DNA from: Mycolicibacter algericus DSM 45454
Lineage (GTDB): Bacteria > Actinomycetota > Actinomycetes > Mycobacteriales > Mycobacteriaceae
Direction of reading: 5' to 3'
Assembly (NCBI RefSeq): GCF_002086455.1
Contig: NZ_MVHC01000033.1
Location: 1-37,721 of the forward strand
DNA: 37,721 nucleotides
The first letter of the stretch is position 1. Every line of letters starts with the position of its first letter. Shown one piece after another: positions 22,702 to 30,456 of the stretch. The position numbers and the translations under genes are program-made. The notes under the pieces were generated by a model. The model was not told the DNA's origin. It did no database searches and saw only the letters and a list, made by a program, of their open reading frames with translations.

Positions 22702-23967
22702 TCAGCCCAGCAGCGCGTCGACGAAGGCAACGGGCTCGAACGGCGCCAGGTCATCCGGCCCCTCGCCCAGGCCCACCAGCTTGACCGGCACACCCAGCTC
22801 CTGCTGCACCCGGAACACGATGCCGCCTTTGGCCGTGCCGTCCAGCTTGGTCAGCACCACTCCGGTGATGTCGACGACGTCGGCGAACACCCGGGCCTGC
22901 GCCAGGCCGTTCTGCCCGATGGTGGCGTCGAGCACCAGCAGCACCTCGTCAACGGACGCACGGCGTTCCACCACCCGTTTGACCTTGCCGAGTTCGTCCA
23001 TCAGGCCGGTCTTGGTGTGCAGCCGGCCGGCGGTGTCGACGACCACGACGTCGGCACCGGACGAAACGCCCTTGTCGACGGCGTCGAACGCGACCGAGGC
23101 CGGGTCCGCACCCTCGGCGCCGCGCACCACCTCGGCACCCACTCGCGCCGCCCACGTCTGCAGTTGGTCGGCGGCGGCGGCACGGAAGGTGTCGGCGGCG
23201 CCCAGCACCACCCGCCGGCCGTCGGCCACCAGCACCCGGGCCAGCTTGCCGACGGTGGTGGTCTTGCCGGTTCCGTTGACGCCGACCACCAGCAGCACCG
23301 ACGGGTGCTCGTCGTGCGGCAAGGCCTTCACGGAGCGGTCCAGCGCGGGCTGCAGCTCGCCGATCAGCACCTCCCGCAGCACCGTGCGAGCCTGGCCTTC
23401 GGTGCGCACCTGACCGCCGGCCAGCTTTTCACGCAGCTGGATGACCACCGCTTCAGTGACCACCGGCCCCAGGTCGGCCACCAGCAGGGTGTCCTCGACG
23501 TCCTGCCAGGAGTCCTCATCGAGGTCGCCCCCGCCGAGCAGCCCGAGCATGCTGCGCCCCAGCGCATTCTGCGACTTGGCCAACCGGCCGCGCAGCCGCT
23601 GCATCCGGCCTTCAACCGGCTCGATGTCCGGTTCGACGACCGGCTCGACGGCCGGCTGGACGGCTTCGGCGGGCGGTGCTTGGGGTTCGGGGGGCGCTTC
23701 GGGCAGGTCGACATCGGTGATGGTGCGCCGGGGGGCGTCCCGCGGCACGGTCGCGTCGTCGCCGATGACGGGGGCTGGTGCCTCCTCGGTCCGGCTGAAA
23801 GTGATGCCCGACGAAGCAGCGTAGCCGCCCGAGCGGTCCAGGCTCTCGCGTTGCGGCGCGGACAGGCTGATGCGCCGACGGCGGTGGCGCACCAGGCCGA
23901 AGATCAGTGCGGCGATGACGACGAGTGCGGCGGCGACCGCTATGGCGATCCAGAGACCTTCAGACAC
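22702..23967 (-). CDS. ftsY: Signal recognition particle receptor FtsY
   Basis: FtsY is the membrane SRP receptor GTPase that docks Ffh-ribosome complexes. The 421-residue protein has an N-terminal transmembrane helix (6-26), a Pro/Glu/Ala-rich linker to about 120, the N domain, and a G domain with GVNGTGKTT (229-237), DTAGR (311-315) and TKLDG (373-377). The membrane-anchored actinobacterial form differs from the acidic A domain of E. coli. The GTG start at 23967 follows AACAAT by 6 nt. Downstream is the GH6 gene after 58 nt. smc lies further upstream, separated by the convergent Uma2 gene. Confidence 0.97.
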   Translation of the reverse strand: MSEGLWIAIAVAAALVVIAALIFGLVRHRRRRISLSAPQRESLDRSGGYAASSGITFSRTEEAPAPVIGDDATVPRDAPRRTITDVDLPEAPPEPQAPPAEAVQPAVEPVVEPDIEPVEGRMQRLRGRLAKSQNALGRSMLGLLGGGDLDEDSWQDVEDTLLVADLGPVVTEAVVIQLREKLAGGQVRTEGQARTVLREVLIGELQPALDRSVKALPHDEHPSVLLVVGVNGTGKTTTVGKLARVLVADGRRVVLGAADTFRAAAADQLQTWAARVGAEVVRGAEGADPASVAFDAVDKGVSSGADVVVVDTAGRLHTKTGLMDELGKVKRVVERRASVDEVLLVLDATIGQNGLAQARVFADVVDITGVVLTKLDGTAKGGIVFRVQQELGVPVKLVGLGEGPDDLAPFEPVAFVDALLG

Positions 23968-24086
23968 CCCGCCATTGTTTCAGGACCCTGGCGGGCGGGG
24001 CTTGTCGGTGCTGCCCGGCAGACTGCGGTCAACACGCCGTCGGGCGTAACCTGCAACTATTCGAGTTGCCATCGAGAGGGGGCACT

Positions 24087-24650
24087 GTGTCCGAGCTGCT
24101 GGATGGGCCGTTTGACTTGATGACCCTGGAGCAGTGGGACGCGCTTGAGGTCGCCCACACGCGGCGATGGGAGCTCAGTGAGGGAACGATCATCATGTCG
24201 CCGCGCCCCCAAATCACCCATCAGCGCATTTCACGAGAGCTCACCCGCCTCCTGCAAGATCACCTACCCGACGGTCTGGAGGCGCTAGCCGAGATCGAGG
24301 TGACAACCATCGCCTCGTTTCCACCCAGTGTCCGCGACCCGGATATCGTGGTGATCCACAGCGGCATGGTCGAGGGACGTACGGCCCGCATCCGGGCGAC
24401 CGATGTGGTGCTCGTCGTCGAGATCGTCTCGCCGGGCTCGCGGCGGATGGACACCGTGATGAAATTGCACGAGTACGCCAAGGCCGGCATCGAGCACTAT
24501 TGGATCGTCGACGCCGAGGCCCCCGAGTGGTTTCTGGCCTACCGCCTCGATCGCGAGCTCTACCGGCCGGTCCCCGTGGGCGACGGTGACCATGTCCAGG
24601 TGCAGGAGCCCGTCGACATGCGGTTCACCCTGGGCGAGCTGACCGGCTAA
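24087..24650 (+). CDS. Uma2 family (DUF820) PD-(D/E)XK nuclease-like protein
   Basis: The 187-residue protein has the Uma2 pattern: HQRISRELTRLLQDHL, then DPDIVVIHSG with Asp84 and Asp86, VVLVVEIVSPGSRRMD with Glu112, Lys126, and EYAKAGIEHYWIVDAE. The fold resembles PD-(D/E)XK nucleases, but no target is known. The family is abundant in cyanobacteria and scattered in actinobacteria. The GTG start at 24087 has GAGAGGGGG upstream. It is the only plus-strand gene between ftsY and smc; it ends convergently with smc, the two stops overlapping at 24647-24650. This is a likely acquired gene in a conserved neighbourhood. Confidence 0.8.
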   Translation: MSELLDGPFDLMTLEQWDALEVAHTRRWELSEGTIIMSPRPQITHQRISRELTRLLQDHLPDGLEALAEIEVTTIASFPPSVRDPDIVVIHSGMVEGRTARIRATDVVLVVEIVSPGSRRMDTVMKLHEYAKAGIEHYWIVDAEAPEWFLAYRLDRELYRPVPVGDGDHVQVQEPVDMRFTLGELTG

Positions 24651-27600
24651 CTCGGGCTGGAGACCAGCTCTTCGCCGCGGATGCGCTGGGAGATCACCGC
24701 GGTGATCCCGTCGCCCTGCATGGTCACGCCGTACAGCGCGTCGGCGACCTCCATGGTCGGCTTCTGGTGGGTGATCACGATCAGCTGCGAACGGGCCCGC
24801 AGCATCTCGAACAGCGCCAGCAGCCGACGCAGGTTGGTGTCATCCAGGGCGGCCTCGACCTCGTCCATGATGTAGAACGGCGACGGGCGGGCCCGGAAGA
24901 TCGCGACCAACATGGCGATCGCGGTCAGCGACTTCTCCCCGCCGGACAGCAGTGACAGCCGCTTGACCTTCTTGCCGGGCGGGCGAGCCTCGACGTCGAC
25001 GCCGGTGGTCAGCATGTCGGTCGGGTCGGTCAGCAACAGCCGGCCCTCGCCGCCCGGGAACAGCGCCGCGAACACCTCGCGGAATTCGCGCTCGACGTCG
25101 GCGTAGGCGTCGGTGAACACCTGCAGGATGCGGGCGTCCACGTCGGAGACCACGTCGAGCAGGTCTTTGCGAGCCGCCTTGACGTCTTCGAGTTGGGTGG
25201 ACAGGAAGTTGTAGCGCTCTTCGAGTGCCGCGAACTCCTCCAGCGCAAGCGGGTTGACCCGGCCCAGTTCCGCCAGTTCACGCTCCGCACGCTTGGCCCG
25301 GCGCTCCTGGGTGGGCCGGTCGAAGGGCATGGGGGCCGGGGCCGTGACCTGCTCGCCGCGTTCGCGGGCCTGCTCGAACTCGGCCATCTCGAGTTCGGTC
25401 GGCGGCAACGGAACATCGGGACCGTATTCGGCGATCAGATCCTGCGAGCTCATCCCGAACTGTTCGAGCACCGTCTGCTCGAGTTGCTCGATGCGCAGTG
25501 CGGCTTGCGCCTTGGCGACCTCGTCGCGGTGCAGCGACTCGGTGAGCGCGGTGATGCGGGTGCTCAGCGAGTTCACCTCGTCGCGGACGGTGGCCATCGC
25601 GGCGGCCCGCTGCTGGCGTTCACCGGCCAGCCCGTCTCGGATGCGTGACGCCGCTGCCACCACCAGTTGCAGGCGCCGGGCCAACGCAGACCCGGCGTCG
25701 GCCACCGCGGCCGCCGTGGTGGCAGCGAGTGCGCGGGCCGCGCGGGCCTGCTCGGCGCGCACTCGCGCCTCCCGTTCGGCGGCGGCTGCTCGGCGCAGCG
25801 AATCCGCCTTGCCACGAACGGCGTTGGCGCGTTCCTCGGCGGTGCGCACCGCCAGCCGCGCCTCCACCTCGACACCGCGCGCCGCCTCGGCGGCAGCCGC
25901 GATCTGCTCCCGGTCCACCGGTTGCACGGCGGCGGTCGGCTGGTCCTGCTCGGCGTTGCGCAGCCGGGCCTCCAACTCACCCAGTTCGGTGACCGTCTGC
26001 GCCCGGCCGGCCTCCAGTTCTGCGCGCTCCCGCAACTGGCGACGCCATTCGGTCTCAGCGGCGCGGGCCTCGTGACCGAGCCGGCCCAGCTGCTCGTGAG
26101 TCGCGGCGATGGCGGCATCGGATTCGTTGAGCGCTGCCAGCGCCTGCTCGGTGGCATCCTGGCGAGCGGACTGCTCGGTCAGCGCGCCGGACAGCGCCGC
26201 GCTGAGCTGGCCGACCTGCGTTTCGGCGCCGGCAAGTTCGGTGCGGGCTCTGTCGATCTCGCTGTTGATCTCCAGAGTGGACGGTTTGCGGTCCGAGCCG
26301 CCGCTCACCCAGCCCGCACCCACCAGATCGCCATCGAGGGTCACCGCACGCACACCCGGACGGGTCGTCACCAACTCCAGCGCCGCGGGCAGGTCGGCGA
26401 CCACCGCCACGGCCGACAACATCGCCGTCATCGCACCACGCAGCCGGTCCGGGGCGTCAACCAGGTCCAGCGCCCACTGCGCGCCATCGGGCAGGGCGGC
26501 ACGCTGTTCCGGCGCCTGCGGCAGCGGCCAGTCCCCCAACACGATCGCGGCTCGTCCGCCGTCGGCGCTCTTCAGCGCGTGCAGCGCCGCACGGGCCGCG
26601 CCGGCGTTCTCCGCGGCCAGCGCGTCGGCCGCCGACCCGAGCACCGCGGCCAGCGCCGCCTCATACCCTGAGCGCACTTTGACCAGCTTGGCGATCGACC
26701 CGAAAAGTCCGGAACCACTGTGGTTCTGAACCAGCCAGGCCGCGCCGTCGCGGCGTTCCAGCCCCATGGACAAGGCGTCGATGCGGGCGCGCAGCGAGGC
26801 CACCTGCCGTTCGGCGGCACGCTCGGCGGCCTGCAGTTCGGCGACCCGCTCGTCGGCCAGCCGCAAGGCGGCCACCGTCCGCTCGTGTTGCTCGTCGAGG
26901 CCGACCTCGCCCTGGTCGAGCTCACCCACCCGGCCCTGCACCGTTTCGAACTCCGCCTGCGCGGCCTGGGCCCGCGCGGCGGCCTCTTCGATGCGCCCCG
27001 ACAACTGCGCCACATGGGCGTCGATCGACTCAACACGCGCCCGGACGGTCTCCACCTGACCGGTCAGCCGGGCCAGGCCCTCGCGACGGTCGGCTTCGGC
27101 ACGCACCGCGGCCAGATGCGCCTTCTCGGCCTCAGCGCTGCGGCGTTCGCGTTCGGCCAACTCGGCGCGGGCGGCCTCCAGCCGGGTGCCGGCGTCAGCC
27201 AGTTCGGCCAGCAACTGCTGCTCGCCGGCGGCCACCTGCTCGGCCTCGGCCTCCAGCGCGTCGGGGTCGACGCCGCCGGTGGTGATCGGCTCCTCGTCGA
27301 GGTGCTGAGCGCGCTCGCTGGCGATTCGCACCGTGGCGCTGACCCGCTCGGCCAGCGCCGACAGCGAGAACCAGGTCTGCTGGGCGGCCTCGGCGCGCTG
27401 CGTCAAGGTGGCGACCGCGGACTCGTGGGCGGTCAACTCGTCGGCGGCTGCCGTCAGTCGCTCGGTGATCTGGTCGTGTTCGCGGCGCAACGTCGCCTCG
27501 GCGTCGCCTGCGCCGGCGAACTCGGTCTGCCGCGTGACCAGGTCGTCGGCGGTCAGCCGCAACCGGGCGTCCCGCAGGTCGGCCTGGATGGTGGCGGCAC

Positions 27601-28240
27601 GGCGCGCCACCTCGGCCTGGCGGCCCAGTGGTTTGAGCTGGCGGCGCAGTTCGGTGGTCAGGTCGGTCAGCCGGGCCAGGTTGGCCGACATCGCGTCGAG
27701 TTTGCGGACCGCCTTTTCCTTGCGTTTACGGTGTTTGAGGACACCGGCGGCCTCTTCGATGAACGCCCGGCGGTCTTCGGGTCGCGACTCGAGGATCTGC
27801 GCCAGCCGCCCCTGGCCGACGATGACGTGCATCTCGCGCCCGATCCCGGAGTCGCTGAGCAACTCCTGGATGTCCATCAGCCGGCAACTCGAACCGTTGA
27901 TCTCGTATTCGCTGGCGCCATCGCGGAACATCCGCCGGGTGATCGACACCTCGGCGTACTCGATCGGCAACGCGTTGTCGGAGTTGTCGATGGTGACGGT
28001 GACCTCGGCGCGCCCGAGCGGGGCGCGGGAGGACGTGCCGGCGAAGATGACGTCTTCCATCTTGCCGCCGCGCAGCGTTTTGGCGCCCTGCTCGCCCATC
28101 ACCCAGGCCAGCGCGTCAACCACATTGGATTTGCCCGAGCCGTTGGGCCCGACCACCGCGGTGATACCCGGCTCGAAGCGCAGAGTCGTCGGCGAGGCGA
28201 AGGACTTGAAGCCCTTCAGCGTCAAACTCTTGAGGTGCAC
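24647..28240 (-). CDS. smc: Chromosome segregation protein SMC
   Basis: This 1197-residue SMC ATPase condenses and aligns sister chromosomes with ScpA and ScpB. Walker A is GPNGSGKSN (31-39), followed by two long coiled coils of Ala/Glu/Arg heptads around a hinge (about 510-670, with SGLFGSIAKLVKV). The ABC signature SGGEKS is at 1099-1104 and Walker B ends YIMDEVEAALDD, with Asp1126 and Glu1127. The size matches mycobacterial SMC. The GTG at 28240 is preceded 8 nt upstream by TAGTCT, so it may start leaderless. It lies 19 nt after the acyP stop. Its stop overlaps the convergent Uma2 stop. Confidence 0.97.
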   Translation of the reverse strand: MHLKSLTLKGFKSFASPTTLRFEPGITAVVGPNGSGKSNVVDALAWVMGEQGAKTLRGGKMEDVIFAGTSSRAPLGRAEVTVTIDNSDNALPIEYAEVSITRRMFRDGASEYEINGSSCRLMDIQELLSDSGIGREMHVIVGQGRLAQILESRPEDRRAFIEEAAGVLKHRKRKEKAVRKLDAMSANLARLTDLTTELRRQLKPLGRQAEVARRAATIQADLRDARLRLTADDLVTRQTEFAGAGDAEATLRREHDQITERLTAAADELTAHESAVATLTQRAEAAQQTWFSLSALAERVSATVRIASERAQHLDEEPITTGGVDPDALEAEAEQVAAGEQQLLAELADAGTRLEAARAELAERERRSAEAEKAHLAAVRAEADRREGLARLTGQVETVRARVESIDAHVAQLSGRIEEAAARAQAAQAEFETVQGRVGELDQGEVGLDEQHERTVAALRLADERVAELQAAERAAERQVASLRARIDALSMGLERRDGAAWLVQNHSGSGLFGSIAKLVKVRSGYEAALAAVLGSAADALAAENAGAARAALHALKSADGGRAAIVLGDWPLPQAPEQRAALPDGAQWALDLVDAPDRLRGAMTAMLSAVAVVADLPAALELVTTRPGVRAVTLDGDLVGAGWVSGGSDRKPSTLEINSEIDRARTELAGAETQVGQLSAALSGALTEQSARQDATEQALAALNESDAAIAATHEQLGRLGHEARAAETEWRRQLRERAELEAGRAQTVTELGELEARLRNAEQDQPTAAVQPVDREQIAAAAEAARGVEVEARLAVRTAEERANAVRGKADSLRRAAAAEREARVRAEQARAARALAATTAAAVADAGSALARRLQLVVAAASRIRDGLAGERQQRAAAMATVRDEVNSLSTRITALTESLHRDEVAKAQAALRIEQLEQTVLEQFGMSSQDLIAEYGPDVPLPPTELEMAEFEQARERGEQVTAPAPMPFDRPTQERRAKRAERELAELGRVNPLALEEFAALEERYNFLSTQLEDVKAARKDLLDVVSDVDARILQVFTDAYADVEREFREVFAALFPGGEGRLLLTDPTDMLTTGVDVEARPPGKKVKRLSLLSGGEKSLTAIAMLVAIFRARPSPFYIMDEVEAALDDTNLRRLLALFEMLRARSQLIVITHQKPTMEVADALYGVTMQGDGITAVISQRIRGEELVSSPS

Positions 28241-28259
28241 GGGGTGTGAGACTACCGGT

Positions 28260-28538
28260 CTAGCGTTCGCTGAATCCGTCGATCGGCGCGCCGGCGGCGC
28301 CCCAATCGGTGACGACGGTGTCCACCCGGCCCGGCGGGGCCCCGCTGCGCAACAGGTCCAGCAGCCGCTCGCAGTCCTGCCGGGGCCCCTGGGCGACGAC
28401 TTGTACCCGGCCGTCGGGGCGGTTGGCGGCGTACCCGGTCAGGCCCAACTCCAGCGCCCGCGAGCGGGTCCACCATCGAAAGCCCACACCCTGGACGTGC
28501 CCGTGAACCCAGGCGGTGAGCCGAACGCTCGCGGTCAC
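28260..28538 (-). CDS. acyP: Acylphosphatase
   Basis: The 92-residue protein hydrolyses carboxyl-phosphate bonds. It has VQGVGFRWWTR with catalytic Arg21 and the family Asn39 in GYAANRPDGRVQVVAQG. It matches the acyP gene beside smc in M. tuberculosis. The GTG start overlaps the OsmC gene stop as GTGA, so it is translationally coupled. It lies directly upstream of smc on the same strand, 19 nt away. Confidence 0.93.
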   Translation of the reverse strand: MTASVRLTAWVHGHVQGVGFRWWTRSRALELGLTGYAANRPDGRVQVVAQGPRQDCERLLDLLRSGAPPGRVDTVVTDWGAAGAPIDGFSER

Positions 28539-28951
28539 CGGCCGTCCTGGCCCTTGATCTCGAAGCGCACCTCGGTGCCGGCCCGCAGTGTGCGACCGAC
28601 CGTGCAGACCTGGTCGACGGCCCGGCGCACCACGGTCAGCAACCGCTGTTTTTCGCTGTCACCGAGGGCCGACAGGTCCACCTCCAGGGTTTCCTCCAGC
28701 AGCGGATAGCGTTCCTGCTGGCGATCGGCCGAGCCGCTGACCTGGATGGTTGCCGGGTAGCCGTCGCCGAGCCGACTGGCCAGCGCAGCGTCGCCGGACA
28801 TTCCGCTGCAGGCCGCCAGCGCGATCTTCAGCAGTTCGCCGGGGGTGAAAACGCCGTCGACCCCTTCGCTGCCGATCAGCACCTGTGCGCCGCGGGAACT
28901 GCGGCCGGTGTAGCGCCGGGTTCCGGTTCGTTCCACCCACAACTTCGTCAT
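28535..28951 (-). CDS. OsmC/Ohr-like peroxiredoxin (Rv2923c-like)
   Basis: The 138-residue OsmC-fold protein reduces organic or inorganic hydroperoxides with a Cys pair: Cys48 in ALAACSGMSGD and Cys116 in VDQVCTVGRTL. The N-terminal beta-strand is WVERTGTRRYTGRSSRGAQVLIG. Its place upstream of acyP and smc matches Rv2923c in M. tuberculosis. It is divergent from the DJ-1-like gene with a 38-nt spacer, and its stop overlaps the acyP start. Confidence 0.88.
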   Translation of the reverse strand: MTKLWVERTGTRRYTGRSSRGAQVLIGSEGVDGVFTPGELLKIALAACSGMSGDAALASRLGDGYPATIQVSGSADRQQERYPLLEETLEVDLSALGDSEKQRLLTVVRRAVDQVCTVGRTLRAGTEVRFEIKGQDGR

Positions 28952-28989
28952 GGGAACAGTCTGGCAGCAGGCGTAGGGTCGGCGACATC

Positions 28990-29619
28990 ATGCAGGTCAC
29001 GATTCCGCTGTTCGGCCGGTTCACCGCATTGGATGCGGTGGGGCCGTATGAGGTGCTGCAGCGGATTCCCGACATCGACGTGGTGTTCGTCGGTCACCAG
29101 CGCGGTGAGGTTCGCAGCGACAACGGGATGCTCGGATTGAGTTGCGACGCGCGGTTCGACGAGCTGCCCCGCCCGGACATCGTCGTCGTCCCCGGCGGTA
29201 TCGGGACCCGAGTGCTGCTCGACGACGCGCCCCTGCTCGACTGGCTGCAAAAGGCCCACGCCCACAGCCGGTTCACCACATCGGTGTGCACGGGCTCGCT
29301 GCTGCTGGCCGCCGCCGGGCTGTTGGACGGCCTGACCGCCACCACACATTGGAGCGCCGTCGAGCTGCTGGAACACCTGGGCGCCCGCTACGTGGAGCAG
29401 CGGGTGGTCGAGCACCTGCCGCAGCGGATTCTGACCTCCGCGGGGGTGTCCAGCGGCATCGACATGGCGCTGCGGCTCGTCGAACTGCTGGTGGACACCG
29501 AAGCGGCCCAGGCCGTGCAGCTGATGATCGAATACGACCCGCAGCCGCCCTTTGACTGCGGCTCACTGGCCAAGGCCGGTGAGGCCGTTCGCGACCGCGC
29601 CGCGCAGCTGCGGCGCTGA
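28990..29619 (+). CDS. DJ-1/PfpI family protein (isonitrile hydratase-like)
   Basis: The 209-residue flavodoxin-like glutaminase-superfamily protein has the nucleophile elbow TTSVCTGSLLLAAAGLLDG with Cys100, a conserved acid in GPYEVLQ (Glu21), and ATTHWSAVELL after it. This matches isonitrile hydratase/ThiJ-type members rather than AraC regulators, as no helix-turn-helix follows. The ATG at 28990 is chosen because it begins the conserved strand VTIPLFGRFTALDAVGPYEVL; upstream in-frame sequence overlaps the OsmC gene. The LmbE gene follows after 6 nt, a likely operon. Substrate unknown. Confidence 0.85.
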   Translation: MQVTIPLFGRFTALDAVGPYEVLQRIPDIDVVFVGHQRGEVRSDNGMLGLSCDARFDELPRPDIVVVPGGIGTRVLLDDAPLLDWLQKAHAHSRFTTSVCTGSLLLAAAGLLDGLTATTHWSAVELLEHLGARYVEQRVVEHLPQRILTSAGVSSGIDMALRLVELLVDTEAAQAVQLMIEYDPQPPFDCGSLAKAGEAVRDRAAQLRR

Positions 29620-29625
29620 GCTGCC

Positions 29626-30399
29626 ATGGCCACCGTCGTCGCGTTCCACGCGCATCCCGACGACGAGGCGATCCTGACCGGGGGAACCCTGGCGCGGGCG
29701 GCCGCCGACGGGCATCGCGTGGTTGTGGTGACGGCGACCGACGGGCGGGTGGACAACGGCGACGCTGATCGGCTCACCGAATTGCGTTTGAGCGCAAAGT
29801 GTCTCGGTGTTCATCGGGTCGAATGTCTCGATTACGCCGACAGCGGCTTCGGGGCGGAGTTCTATCCCGACCCGCCGGGACGGATCAGATTCGCCCGCGC
29901 CGACGTTGAGGAGGCCGCGCAGCGGCTGGCCGCCATCCTGCGCGACGAGGACGCCGATCTACTGTTGAGCTACCAGGCCAACGGCGGCTACGGCCACCGT
30001 GATCACGTGCAGGTCCATCACGTCGGCAAACGGGCCGCCCAGATCGCGGGCACACCGCGTGTGCTGGAGGCGACGATGCCCCGGGAGACGCTGGCCCGGG
30101 TCGCCAACGCCGCTGCGCTGCTGCGACTGCCCGCGCCTTACCCGCGCGCCGTGGTGCGCACCGCGTATGCGCCCGGGTCGGCGATCACGCACCGGATCAA
30201 CGTCTTTCGGTTCGCCCGGCAGAAACGCGACGCCTGTGCCGCGCACCGTTCGCAGATCGGCGCAAACCGCGCGACGGCACGCCTGTTCGCGGTATTGCTG
30301 CGGCTTCCCCCGCAGGTTGCCGGCCTGATGTTCGGGCGGGAGTGGTTCGTCGATCCGGCGTTGCCGCGGGGCCGGGTGTACCGCGACATCTTCGAGTGA
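29626..30399 (+). CDS. PIG-L/LmbE family deacetylase (MshB-like)
   Basis: The 257-residue zinc-dependent N-deacetylase-like protein has AHPDDEA (His10, Asp12, Asp13, Glu14) and the second metal site GHRDHVQVH (His124, Asp126, His127). Family members remove acetyl groups from GlcNAc-linked molecules such as mycothiol precursors (MshB), mycothiol conjugates (Mca) and GlcNAc-PI. It is not clearly MshB or Mca itself. It follows the DJ-1-like gene by 6 nt. Its end is close to the boundary with the restriction locus. Confidence 0.85.
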   Translation: MATVVAFHAHPDDEAILTGGTLARAAADGHRVVVVTATDGRVDNGDADRLTELRLSAKCLGVHRVECLDYADSGFGAEFYPDPPGRIRFARADVEEAAQRLAAILRDEDADLLLSYQANGGYGHRDHVQVHHVGKRAAQIAGTPRVLEATMPRETLARVANAAALLRLPAPYPRAVVRTAYAPGSAITHRINVFRFARQKRDACAAHRSQIGANRATARLFAVLLRLPPQVAGLMFGREWFVDPALPRGRVYRDIFE

Positions 30400-30456
30400 T
30401 CGCGATCGGGTGGCCCGGCTCAGTACCGCGCGAGCCGTCTGGGATGCCTCGCGTTC

